A DNA stretch of 28,778 nt, taken from positions 1-28,778 of the forward strand of contig CAMWIS010000006.1 of the NCBI GenBank assembly GCA_947174375.1. Direction: 5' to 3'. Shown here in pieces: positions 1 through 7,480 of the stretch. Both the position numbers and the translations under genes were made by a program. Below the pieces are notes generated by a model that was not told the DNA's origin, ran no database searches, and worked only from the letters and a program-made list of their open reading frames with translations. Position 1 is the stretch's first letter; each line of letters opens with the position of its first letter. This DNA is from an uncultured Bacteroidales bacterium. Lineage in GTDB: Bacteria; Bacteroidota; Bacteroidia; Bacteroidales; P3.

Positions 1-1
1 T

Positions 2-256
2 GTTTGCACCATTGAAATTTCGTTGGAGAAAAAAAGCAGCGAGGCCCGGCTGGAGGTCAATTTCCCGAAAGACCAGGATAACAACATCATGCGCAATGGT
101 TCGTACACGTACTATAACGAAAATACGGTAGCCGTAACGCTCCCCAAAACCCAGGAAGAGGATGAATGGGTGATGATTCTGTACCGACTGCCGGAGGACA
201 ATCGTAAGTTGTATTGCGACTATTTCGATGCTTACTTCACGAAAGTGAGAAACTAA
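2..256 (+). CDS. C-terminal fragment of an unrecognised protein (5' end outside window)
   Basis: The frame is open from the first base of the window, with codons in phase from position 2, and ends at TAA 254-256. The visible 84 residues are therefore the C-terminus of a longer protein; the in-frame TTG at 23 is not a convincing start. The piece is polar and rich in Asn, Tyr, Asp and Glu, with alternating hydrophobic stretches that would suit a beta-rich domain. I see no catalytic motif, membrane segment or recognised domain. A strong hairpin terminator follows 24 bases after the stop, so this is the last gene of its transcript. No function is proposed. Confidence 0.7.
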   Translation, partial: VCTIEISLEKKSSEARLEVNFPKDQDNNIMRNGSYTYYNENTVAVTLPKTQEEDEWVMILYRLPEDNRKLYCDYFDAYFTKVRN

Positions 257-280
257 GAGCAGATTGTAAATTATGGGTTT

Positions 281-313
281 AAGCCGTCGGACGAAAGTTC
301 GGCGGCTTTTTTT
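281..313 (+). terminator. Rho-independent terminator of the upstream gene
   Basis: A 12-bp stem (281-292 with 297-308, two G-T wobbles) closes a GAAA tetraloop. A run of T begins inside the 3' arm and continues to about 313. It lies just downstream of the stop at 256 and separates that gene from the following operon. Confidence 0.9.
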
Positions 314-385
314 ATGGCCGATGCTAAAATATTGAGGGCGCCTGGGTGGATTGCTAATGGGATGGTCTTTGAAATTTGTTATTTA

Positions 386-403
386 ACATAATAGATATTA
401 TGT
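386..403. promoter_or_regulatory. AT-rich palindrome, candidate operator
   Basis: The sequence ACATAATAGATATTATGT is an inverted repeat with 8-bp arms around a 2-base centre. It lies about 50 bp upstream of the -7 box at 453-460, in otherwise unexplained intergenic DNA. It is too short and too far from a T tract to be a terminator. A dimeric regulator binding site is an inference. Confidence 0.35.
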
Positions 404-452
404 GTCAAAAATGTGTTAGGACATTTTAGGGCGGTTTTCGGCAATTATTTTG

Positions 453-460
453 TATCTTTG
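453..460 (+). promoter_or_regulatory. Bacteroidota -7 promoter box (TATCTTTG)
   Basis: TATCTTTG matches the TAnnTTTG consensus of the Bacteroidota primary sigma factor. The -33 region (about 430-437) has only a T run, not a clear TTTG. Transcription would start near 466, giving a leader of about 43 bases before the ATG at 509. Confidence 0.65.
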
Positions 461-508
461 TCTGTTGGGTTAAGCCCATCGGCTTATCCGCTAAACATTT
501 TGAACGCC

Positions 509-1732
509 ATGTACATTAAAGAAGTCCTGACGGCGGCCGACCGCCGCCTGTTCCACCGATTCCAACGCGACCTTTACCGCGGCGACAGCCGTTTTGCCGC
601 GCCTTTGGAATTTCAGGTTGAAAACATCTTTACGCCCAGCAAGAACGAATTTTTCAAACACGGCAGCGCGACGCGTTTCCTGCTGTTTGACGACCAAGAC
701 CGCGTGATTGGCCGTGTAGCCGCCTTTATCAATGAAAACAAGGCGTTTACATTTCAACAGCCGACCGGCGGCATGGGCTTTTTCGAATGTATCGAAGACC
801 GGACGGCGGCGTTCCGGCTCATGGATCAAGCCCGCGCCTGGCTGGCCGAACGCGGCATGGAAGCCATGGACGGCCCGATTAACTTCGGCGAAAACGACAA
901 TTTCTGGGGTTTGCTCGTGGAAGGTTTCGAGGAATCGTGCTGGGGTATGCCCTACAATCCGCCTTACTACAAGCAATTCTTTGAAGAATACGGCTTTAAG
1001 CTCTATTTCGAGCAAGTGACGAATATGCTGGATTTGCGCAAGCCGTTCCCGGAACGCTTTTGGAAAGTGGCCGACTGGGCGCGTTCCAAACCCGATTTCA
1101 GCTACAAACACGTCACGTTCAAAGACATCGACAAGTTCATGCAGGACTTCAAGGAAGTCTATGACGACGCCTGGCAGTTCCACGAGAACTTTACGCCCAT
1201 CGACCCGCGCACGCTGGCCAAGGAACTCCGGGAAGGCCGCGGCGTCGTGGATCCGAAGATGATTTGGTTCGCCTACCATCAGGACGAACCGATTGCGTTT
1301 TTGGTCATGTTTCCGGACGCCGGCCAGATTTTCAAGCATTTCGACGGCAAGATGAACTGGCTCAACCGCCTGCGTTTCCTCAATATGAAACGCCGCCACA
1401 TGATGACGCGCACGCGCATCACGATTATGGGCATCAAACCCAAATACCAGCGCTACGGCATCGAATCGGCCATTTTCTATTATCTGAACGAAGTGATGAA
1501 GACCAAGCCGTGGTACACGCACATCGAACTGTCGTGGGTGGGTGACTTCAACCCCAAGATGCGGGCCCTGCACGAATCGGTGGGCGCCACGTTCTACCAA
1601 CGGCATTATACGTACCGCTGCCTGTTCGACCAGACGAAGGATTTCGAACGTTCGTCGGTCATCGCCAAAGATACGAAGCAGAAGTACCTGCAGGCGTTGG
1701 CGGAAAAGGAAGCGGCGGAACAAACGGCATAG
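509..1732 (+). CDS. GNAT-family N-acetyltransferase-like protein
   Basis: A 407-residue protein of a widespread but poorly characterised GNAT-like family. The C-terminal third has the acetyl-CoA-binding type of motif (PKYQRYGIESAIF, an R/Q-x-x-G-x-x-A loop followed by a helix) and then an ELSWVGDFNPKMRALHESVGA segment typical of these acyltransferases. The N-terminal half contains GPINFGENDNFWG, which I take as characteristic of this group rather than of small GNAT enzymes. The start is placed at the ATG at 509 because the protein then begins MYIKEVLTAADRR. The longer open frame from 413 would run through the promoter box at 453-460. There is no signal peptide, so it should be cytosolic. The substrate is unknown. 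The S9 peptidase gene follows after 21 bp and is probably co-transcribed. Confidence 0.75.
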   Translation: MYIKEVLTAADRRLFHRFQRDLYRGDSRFAAPLEFQVENIFTPSKNEFFKHGSATRFLLFDDQDRVIGRVAAFINENKAFTFQQPTGGMGFFECIEDRTAAFRLMDQARAWLAERGMEAMDGPINFGENDNFWGLLVEGFEESCWGMPYNPPYYKQFFEEYGFKLYFEQVTNMLDLRKPFPERFWKVADWARSKPDFSYKHVTFKDIDKFMQDFKEVYDDAWQFHENFTPIDPRTLAKELREGRGVVDPKMIWFAYHQDEPIAFLVMFPDAGQIFKHFDGKMNWLNRLRFLNMKRRHMMTRTRITIMGIKPKYQRYGIESAIFYYLNEVMKTKPWYTHIELSWVGDFNPKMRALHESVGATFYQRHYTYRCLFDQTKDFERSSVIAKDTKQKYLQALAEKEAAEQTA

Positions 1733-1753
1733 AAACCACAATACCTATATAAT

Positions 1754-4051
1754 ATGAAGAACAAGACCTTAGGCCTCCCGTTGCTCTTTGTCGCCGGGAT
1801 GTGGCTGTTCGCCGCCTGCCAGCCGGGCGAAAAACAAACCGTTGTACTCGGCCCCGACGAAGTGGAGATTGAAAACCAGCGTCTGAGCCCCGAAGCCTTG
1901 TGGGCGCTCGGCCGTTTGGGCGAAGTGGCCCCCTCGCCCTCCGGCGAATACGTCGTTTACAGCGTACGCTATTTCAGCGTCAAGGAAAACAAGGGCAATA
2001 CCGACCTCTATCTCATGCGGACCGACGGCTCGGACGTCAGACGGCTGACCGAAACCGCCGAATCGGAAGGCAACCTGGTATGGGGCGCGGATGACGAAAC
2101 GCTCTACTTCCTCAAAAACGGCCGCATCTGCGTCATGAACCCGCAGGAGGCCAAGCCGAAAGCCGAAACGGTGTCGAAAGAAAACGACTATATCGAAGGC
2201 TTCAGCCTGAGCCCCGACCGCACGCAAATCGCCTATATCAAACAGGTACAGGTCAAACCGCAGGCGGCCGACCTCTATCCCGACCTGCCGCAGACCTCGG
2301 GCATGGTCTTTACCGACATGAACTACCGCCACTGGGACGAATGGGTGTTCACGGCGCCGCACATCTTCGTGTCGCCGCTGCAACAGGGCAAGATGACGCC
2401 CGGCGACGACATCCTCGCGGGCGAACCCTACGAATCCCCCGTCAAGCCTTTCGGCGGCTGCGAGCAGTTCTGCTGGAGCCCCGACGGCAAATTCATCGTC
2501 TATACGTCGCGCAAACTCACGGGCCTGCAATACGCACTCTCGACCAATACCGACCTCTACCGCTACGAATTGGCGACGGGTCAGACGCTGAACCTGACCC
2601 AAGGCATGAAAGGCTACGACATGAACCCGTCCTTCTCGCCCTCCGGCCGCTATATGGTTTGGGAAAGCATGGAACGCGACGGCTACGAGGCCGACAAAAT
2701 CCGCTTGACCCTGATGGATATGAAGAACGGCAACCGTTTCTATCTGACGCCGGATTTTGACCAAAACGTGGAAGGCTTGCAATGGGCGGACGACAACAAG
2801 CTCTATTTCATCAGCAACCATCATGCGCTGTCGCAGGTTTACGAAATGGATCTGAGCGGTTTGGAAACCCAGACGGCCGAATCGCTGTCGGCGGCCGGCC
2901 GCACCTCCGACGGCCTGATTCCGTGTCAGATGCCGGTCAAGATGCTGACCGACGGCACGCACGACTACACCGCCGTCTATCCGGTGTCCGACGAACTGCT
3001 GTTGGGCGTCCGTATGTCGATGTCCGCGCCCTCGGAAATCTTCGCCATCGACCTGCTGAACCCGGACATCAACGCCAATCAGACCCAAATCAGCCGCATC
3101 AATACGGAATTCCTGTCGCAAATCAAGATGGGCCGTGTGGAAGCCCGCTGGATTCCGACCACCGACGGTCAGAAGATGCTGACCTGGGTGATTTTCCCGC
3201 CCGACTTCGACGCCTCCAAGACCTACCCCACGCTGCTCTATTGCCAGGGCGGGCCGCAGAGCACGGTCAGCCAGTTCTGGAGCTACCGCTGGAACTTCCA
3301 GATTATGGCGGCCAACGACTATATCATCGTGGCGCCCAACCGCCGCGGCTTGCCGGGCTTCGGCCAGGAATGGCTGGAACAGATCAGCGGCGACTACGGC
3401 GGACAGAACATGAAGGACTACCTCGCCGCCATCGACGCCGTTAGCAAGGAGCCCTATGTGGATAAAGACAAACTGGGTTGCGTGGGCGCGAGCTACGGCG
3501 GCTTCTCGGTGTATTGGCTGGCCGGTCACCACGACAAACGCTTCAAGGCCTTTATCGCCCACGACGGTATGTTCAACCTGCCCCAACAGTCGCTGGAAAC
3601 CGAAGAACTTTGGTTTACGAACTGGGACTTGGGCGGCGCGTACTGGGATAAGGGCAACGCGACGGCGCAACGCTCGTTCGCCAACTCCCCCCACCTGTTC
3701 ATCGACCAGTGGGATACGCCCATCCTCATCATCCACGGCGAGAAAGACTACCGCATCGTGGCTTCCCAGGGCATGGCCGCCTTCAACGCCGCCCTTATGC
3801 GCGGCATCCCGGCCGAACTCCTGATTTATCCGGACGAAAACCACTGGGTATTGCGGCCGCAAAACGGCATCCTGTGGCAGAGACGCTTCTTCCGCTTCCT
3901 CGACCGCCATGTGAAAGGCCTGCCGGAAAAAGACCTGCAAGCCCTGCACCATGCCGAAGAAACGTTCACGATAGACGGCGGCGGGCTTACGGTCAAGGCC
4001 GCCAAGCCCTCCGGCAAGGAACAGAATACGGAAACCCAGGTGGCGCAATAG
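1754..4051 (+). CDS. S9-family prolyl oligopeptidase-like peptidase (DPP5/acylaminoacyl-peptidase type), lipoprotein
   Basis: A 765-residue serine peptidase of family S9. The N-terminus is a lipoprotein signal with lipobox FAAC and Cys22 as the lipidation site, so the enzyme should be anchored in the cell envelope. Residues of about 45-450 form a beta-propeller with TolB/PD40-like repeats (for example the LSPDRTQIAYI and WSPDGKFIVYTS segments). The alpha/beta-hydrolase domain follows. Its catalytic triad is visible: Ser580 in GASYGG, Asp665 in HGEKDYR and His697 in DENHWV. Family members remove dipeptides or acylated residues from peptide N-termini, as expected of an asaccharolytic or proteolytic anaerobe; the exact specificity cannot be read here. 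The chromate-transporter gene begins 3 bp after the stop. Confidence 0.93.
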   Translation: MKNKTLGLPLLFVAGMWLFAACQPGEKQTVVLGPDEVEIENQRLSPEALWALGRLGEVAPSPSGEYVVYSVRYFSVKENKGNTDLYLMRTDGSDVRRLTETAESEGNLVWGADDETLYFLKNGRICVMNPQEAKPKAETVSKENDYIEGFSLSPDRTQIAYIKQVQVKPQAADLYPDLPQTSGMVFTDMNYRHWDEWVFTAPHIFVSPLQQGKMTPGDDILAGEPYESPVKPFGGCEQFCWSPDGKFIVYTSRKLTGLQYALSTNTDLYRYELATGQTLNLTQGMKGYDMNPSFSPSGRYMVWESMERDGYEADKIRLTLMDMKNGNRFYLTPDFDQNVEGLQWADDNKLYFISNHHALSQVYEMDLSGLETQTAESLSAAGRTSDGLIPCQMPVKMLTDGTHDYTAVYPVSDELLLGVRMSMSAPSEIFAIDLLNPDINANQTQISRINTEFLSQIKMGRVEARWIPTTDGQKMLTWVIFPPDFDASKTYPTLLYCQGGPQSTVSQFWSYRWNFQIMAANDYIIVAPNRRGLPGFGQEWLEQISGDYGGQNMKDYLAAIDAVSKEPYVDKDKLGCVGASYGGFSVYWLAGHHDKRFKAFIAHDGMFNLPQQSLETEELWFTNWDLGGAYWDKGNATAQRSFANSPHLFIDQWDTPILIIHGEKDYRIVASQGMAAFNAALMRGIPAELLIYPDENHWVLRPQNGILWQRRFFRFLDRHVKGLPEKDLQALHHAEETFTIDGGGLTVKAAKPSGKEQNTETQVAQ

Positions 4052-4054
4052 TCC

Positions 4055-4648
4055 ATGCAACCGGATGCCATACAGACGGTAACGGAAAAGAGGGTCGGCT
4101 TGCCGGCCCTCTTTTTCTCTTTTCTGAAAACCGGCACGTTTACGTTCGGCGGCGGCTACGCCATGCTCTCGCTCCTGCAACGCGAACTGGTGGCCCGCAA
4201 ACGCTATCTGAGCGAGACCGACTTTTGGGAAACGGTTACGCTCGTGCAGAGCCTGCCGGGAGTCTTGGTGTTCAATACGGCACTCTATACGGGCTATAAG
4301 GTGCGCGGACTCAAGGGCTCGCTCGCGGCCTGCGCCGGCGCCATCCTCCCCTCCGTCGTCATCATCCTGTTGATTGCCACGGTGTTTTCGCCCTATTGGC
4401 AACATCCGGCCCTCGTGCGCATTTTCAACGGCATCCGCCCCTGCGTCGTAGCCCTGCTCTTTGCGCCGGCCATTCAGATGGCGCGCGTCACCGGGCTTAA
4501 AATCAAGAATATCCTCATTGCCTTGGCCGCCATCCTCTGCATCACGGTCTTGCGGGTTTCGCCCATTTGGGTGTTGCTGGCCGTGGGCCTCGGCAGCGGC
4601 CTGACGGCTTACCGCCGCGCGCACAAGCCTAAATCCGACACGCCATGA
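4055..4648 (+). CDS. Chromate transporter (CHR family), first short subunit
   Basis: A 197-residue membrane protein, the length of the short monodomain CHR proteins. It shows the family signature FKTG-type start, FGGGYAM (about residues 31-37) and the SLPGVLVFNTALYTGY segment, followed by hydrophobic helices. Short CHR proteins are normally encoded as tandem pairs that act together, and the second member follows with a 4-base ATGA overlap. Characterised members export chromate, using sulfate-like anion recognition. In gut anaerobes the physiological substrate is uncertain. The start is the ATG at 4055, 3 bp after the S9 peptidase stop, so the pair probably sits in the same transcript. Confidence 0.92.
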   Translation: MQPDAIQTVTEKRVGLPALFFSFLKTGTFTFGGGYAMLSLLQRELVARKRYLSETDFWETVTLVQSLPGVLVFNTALYTGYKVRGLKGSLAACAGAILPSVVIILLIATVFSPYWQHPALVRIFNGIRPCVVALLFAPAIQMARVTGLKIKNILIALAAILCITVLRVSPIWVLLAVGLGSGLTAYRRAHKPKSDTP

Positions 4649-5202
4649 TTTTCCTGCAACTCTGCTATACGTTCTTTAAAATAGGCCTGTTCGGTTTCGG
4701 CGGCGGCTACGCCATGCTCTCGCTCATCGAACACGAGGTCGTGCACCGTTACGGCTGGCTGTCGGCCTCACGCTTCGCCGACCTCATTGCCATTTCCCAA
4801 ATGACGCCGGGCGCCATCAGCATCAACTGCGCCACCTACGTGGGCTACGAAGCCGTCCTGCAAGCCGGCTACCCGGTGTTCGTCGCCATTTTGGGCTCCA
4901 TCCTCACGAGCCTCGCGCTTTGTGCGCCGTCTTTGGCGCTGATGATTTTGGTGCTGAAATTCCTGTTCGACCCGAAACGCCGCGCCCGCCTGCCCTATCT
5001 GCAACCCGTGCTCGACGGACTGAAGCCGGCCGTCGTCGGCCTGATTTTCTCCTCGGCCCTGCTGTTGCTCAACCCGCAGAACTTTATCGACTGGCGCAGC
5101 GGCCTGATCTGCATCGTGGCCTTAGCCGCCGTCCTCTCCAAGAAAATATCCCCGGTCTATCTGATTCTGCTCTCCGGCCTGGCCGGTTATCTGCTGTACT
5201 GA
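4645..5202 (+). CDS. Chromate transporter (CHR family), second short subunit
   Basis: A 185-residue membrane protein, paralogous to its upstream neighbour. Both carry the FGGGYAM motif near the N-terminus. The second conserved segment is MTPGAISINCATYVGY, the CHR-family P-G-x-x-x-x-N-x-A signature. Hydrophobic helices fill the rest. The ATG overlaps the TGA of the first subunit (4645-4648), which indicates translational coupling and equal production of the two halves. It is likely to be the second half of a heteromeric anion exporter. The gene ends 22 bp before a hairpin terminator shared with the convergent ppiD-like gene. Confidence 0.92.
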   Translation: MIFLQLCYTFFKIGLFGFGGGYAMLSLIEHEVVHRYGWLSASRFADLIAISQMTPGAISINCATYVGYEAVLQAGYPVFVAILGSILTSLALCAPSLALMILVLKFLFDPKRRARLPYLQPVLDGLKPAVVGLIFSSALLLLNPQNFIDWRSGLICIVALAAVLSKKISPVYLILLSGLAGYLLY

Positions 5203-5224
5203 TAAACCCATTGGGACGGAAACA

Positions 5225-5255
5225 AAAAAGGGAGACCGTATCGGCCTCCCTTTTT
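5225..5255. terminator. Bidirectional terminator between convergent genes
   Basis: AAAAAGGGAG (5225-5234) pairs perfectly with CTCCCTTTTT (5246-5255). A CCG/CGG mini-stem lies inside. The A tract on one side and the T tract on the other supply a U-run for transcripts from both directions, so it can stop both the chromate-transporter operon and the ppiD-like gene. Confidence 0.88.
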
Positions 5256-5275
5256 CTTTATCGTCCGTCGAACGA

Positions 5276-7390
5276 TTAGAAGTACATCGCGCGGTTGTCC
5301 TTGATGCCGTAATCTTCGCCCAAAGCCGTACGCACGAAGTTGAACGTACGCTGCTGGAACGACTGCATCATCTGGAAACGGATCATATCGGGATTGCCTT
5401 CCCCTACGGTGAGGCCATCCAAAGCCAATACGTAAACGCCGCTGTTGCCCTTGATCGGCTTGGACAGCTGGCCTTCCTTCAAACCGAACAGCGTACCGAT
5501 CAGCACGGGTTCGTAACCGCGCGCGCCGAACGCATAGCCGTTGAACGTCACGTTCTCGGCCCGGTCGGCCGCTACGCCCCAGGCTTCGGCCACCTGCGCC
5601 ACGCTCGTCTTGCCTTCCGCGGTCTTGGCCTTTTCCATAAGCCGGTCGGCCTTTACGTCGCGCTTGATACGGTATTCGAGCTGCGGCATTTCCTTCAGCT
5701 CGGCCAACGGCATATAACCTTCCTTATGGCGTTTCTTCAACGTGGCCACCACGTAACGGTTTTCCATTTCAAACACTTCCTGCGCCACATCGCCGGGCTT
5801 GTTATCCTTATTATAGGCCCAACGCACGATTTCGCGCGCATTGTTCAGGCCGGGCATCTGGTCGGCCAATTCATCCACCCGCGTGGCCGTCCGCACGCGC
5901 ATACCGTTCTGACGCGCCACCGAGTCGAAATCGGCACCGCTCTTGCACTGCGACAGGAAGCGGCTCGCCTGCGCATACACGTCCTTGGCCGTCTCGATGC
6001 TGGGTTCCACCGGCATCGAAATCACGCAAGCCAACACTTTCTTGACCGGCGCGGTCTTGTCAATGATACGCAATACATGGAAGCCGAAAGCCGTTTCCAC
6101 GACCGTGATGTCGCCCACACGGCCATCGATCAAGGCCTGGTTGAACGGCTTGACGAACGTGCCGTCTTTCTGCCAACCCAAATCGCCGCCGTTCTGCGCC
6201 GCGCTGCGGTCATCGGAGAACGCCGCCGCCAATTCGGCCAAACGGTCGGGCGCGGCCTGCAGGACTTGTTTCAAGCTGTCGGCCAGCGCACGCGCCGCGT
6301 CGCGGTCGCGACGGTTCTGCACGTTCTGACCGAACGCAATCAGGATATGGGCGGCGTGCAACGAGTCGGACCGCATCTGCACATCCATCAACTTGGCCAT
6401 CTGATACGCCTTCAGCACGCGGCGCGGCGCGAAGCTCGTACCGGGTTGGGCGTTGAACAGCAGCGAATCCCAACCGGGTTCCACCTCCGAACGCGTCTTG
6501 TAAACGCTGTCGAAGCGGTCGGCGGAAACCGTCATAACGAAATCGGGAATATCCTCTTCGGTCTGCAATTCGGCGAACACCTCGGCGGCATTGCGTTCGA
6601 TATCGGCGATATCGGCCGCGGTCGGCATCACGTCCCAACTTACATAATCGATATCCACGGAGGCCTTCTCCTGCTTGAGGGTATGCTTGTTTTCCTCATA
6701 GAAACGACGGTAGTCGGCATCGGTCAGCGTGATGTCGTTGTCCGAAATTTCGCTGTAAGGCAGGCAGGCGAAACCGGCCGCCGCCTGGTCGGCCCGCAGG
6801 TGCGCGAGTTCGGAAGCGAAAGCCGTCGGCACATAGAAGCCCTGCGCCACCATGAAATAATATTTCTCTTTCAGACGCTCTTCCTTAACGATACGTTCCA
6901 CTTCGCTCAACACCTGACGGTCTTCGGGCGAAAGCTGGTCGAAATTGGAAATGAGCATCATGACTTGCGAACGGTCGTATTCGCCCGTGGCCGGATTGCC
7001 GAAATACTGATACAGAATCGGGCTGATGTGTTCGCCGTAATACATATCGTTCATTTCGGCGGGCGTCACCTGCAGCCCCATACGGTCGCAAGCTTTCTGC
7101 ATCAAAATACCGGTCACGATACGTTCCCAAGCCATATTGCGGATTTGCGTCAAATCCTCCGGCGTGAGGTTCACGTCGGCCCCCTGCGCGTTGCGGTACT
7201 GTTCCGTTATTTGACTAACGTGCTGATCAAACGTCGCATAGGTTACTTTTTCGCCCCCTACTTCCGCGATAAACGGGGCCCGGTTCCGCCGGTTGCCCAA
7301 ACCGTCTTGTACGACGAAACCGATGATCGCGATACCGATCGCCGCCACAATCAGGCCGGAATGTTTTCTGATTTTGCTGATAACAGCCAT
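5276..7390 (-). CDS. Peptidylprolyl isomerase, PpiD/SurA-type periplasmic folding factor
   Basis: A 704-residue envelope chaperone. One N-terminal membrane segment (about residues 11-28, hydrophobic, followed by VQDGLGNRRN) would anchor it in the inner membrane with the rest in the periplasm. The N-terminal SurA_N-like chaperone region starts with a VGGEKVTYATFD segment. A parvulin rotamase domain lies at about residues 340-445, from the AAHILI strand through GGDLGWQ to the FGFHVLRI strand, which are hallmark parvulin positions. A C-terminal domain with a second parvulin-like portion follows. PpiD proteins help newly exported outer-membrane proteins fold. The length exceeds E. coli PpiD slightly and is usual for Bacteroidota. 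It is transcribed from the divergent promoter region shared with the CCA enzyme gene. Confidence 0.93.
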   Translation of the reverse strand: MAVISKIRKHSGLIVAAIGIAIIGFVVQDGLGNRRNRAPFIAEVGGEKVTYATFDQHVSQITEQYRNAQGADVNLTPEDLTQIRNMAWERIVTGILMQKACDRMGLQVTPAEMNDMYYGEHISPILYQYFGNPATGEYDRSQVMMLISNFDQLSPEDRQVLSEVERIVKEERLKEKYYFMVAQGFYVPTAFASELAHLRADQAAAGFACLPYSEISDNDITLTDADYRRFYEENKHTLKQEKASVDIDYVSWDVMPTAADIADIERNAAEVFAELQTEEDIPDFVMTVSADRFDSVYKTRSEVEPGWDSLLFNAQPGTSFAPRRVLKAYQMAKLMDVQMRSDSLHAAHILIAFGQNVQNRRDRDAARALADSLKQVLQAAPDRLAELAAAFSDDRSAAQNGGDLGWQKDGTFVKPFNQALIDGRVGDITVVETAFGFHVLRIIDKTAPVKKVLACVISMPVEPSIETAKDVYAQASRFLSQCKSGADFDSVARQNGMRVRTATRVDELADQMPGLNNAREIVRWAYNKDNKPGDVAQEVFEMENRYVVATLKKRHKEGYMPLAELKEMPQLEYRIKRDVKADRLMEKAKTAEGKTSVAQVAEAWGVAADRAENVTFNGYAFGARGYEPVLIGTLFGLKEGQLSKPIKGNSGVYVLALDGLTVGEGNPDMIRFQMMQSFQQRTFNFVRTALGEDYGIKDNRAMYF

Positions 7391-7438
7391 ATTCTTTGTT
7401 GTTTAATTTTTAAAAATCCTTTTAAACACAATAGCGGG

Positions 7439-7446
7439 CAAATTTA
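7439..7446 (-). promoter_or_regulatory. -7 promoter box of the ppiD-like gene
   Basis: On the minus strand the sequence reads TAAATTTG, matching TAnnTTTG. The predicted start near 7433 gives a leader of about 43 bases to the ATG at 7390. No clear TTTG is seen 20 bp upstream; that position falls on the plus-strand -7 box. Confidence 0.6.
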
Positions 7447-7468
7447 CGAAAATTTATCAATAAATACA

Positions 7469-7476
7469 TATATTTG
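7469..7476 (+). promoter_or_regulatory. -7 promoter box of the CCA enzyme gene, apparently leaderless
   Basis: TATATTTG matches TAnnTTTG and ends only 4 bases before the ATG at 7481. With the usual spacing, transcription would start at or within a base or two of the ATG. The -33 region is degenerate (TTTACG at 7443-7448). Confidence 0.65.
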
Positions 7477-7480
7477 CCGT

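Noticed and set aside
491..1741. 416-residue minus-strand frame opposite the GNAT-like gene
   Set aside because: Antisense shadow with His/Arg/Val-rich translation and no promoter box or motif.
1769..4624. A 951-residue open frame on the minus strand across the S9 peptidase and first chromate gene
   Set aside because: It is antisense to two genes with clear catalytic and family motifs. Its translation has no recognisable domain and is rich in His, Arg, Gly and Val, as expected for a GC-rich antisense shadow.
5726..7480. Long plus-strand open frame running into the CCA enzyme, suggesting a 1059-residue fusion
   Set aside because: The first 585 codons are antisense to the ppiD-like gene and give low-complexity translation. 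The promoter at 7469-7476 and the conserved N-terminus fix the true start at 7481.
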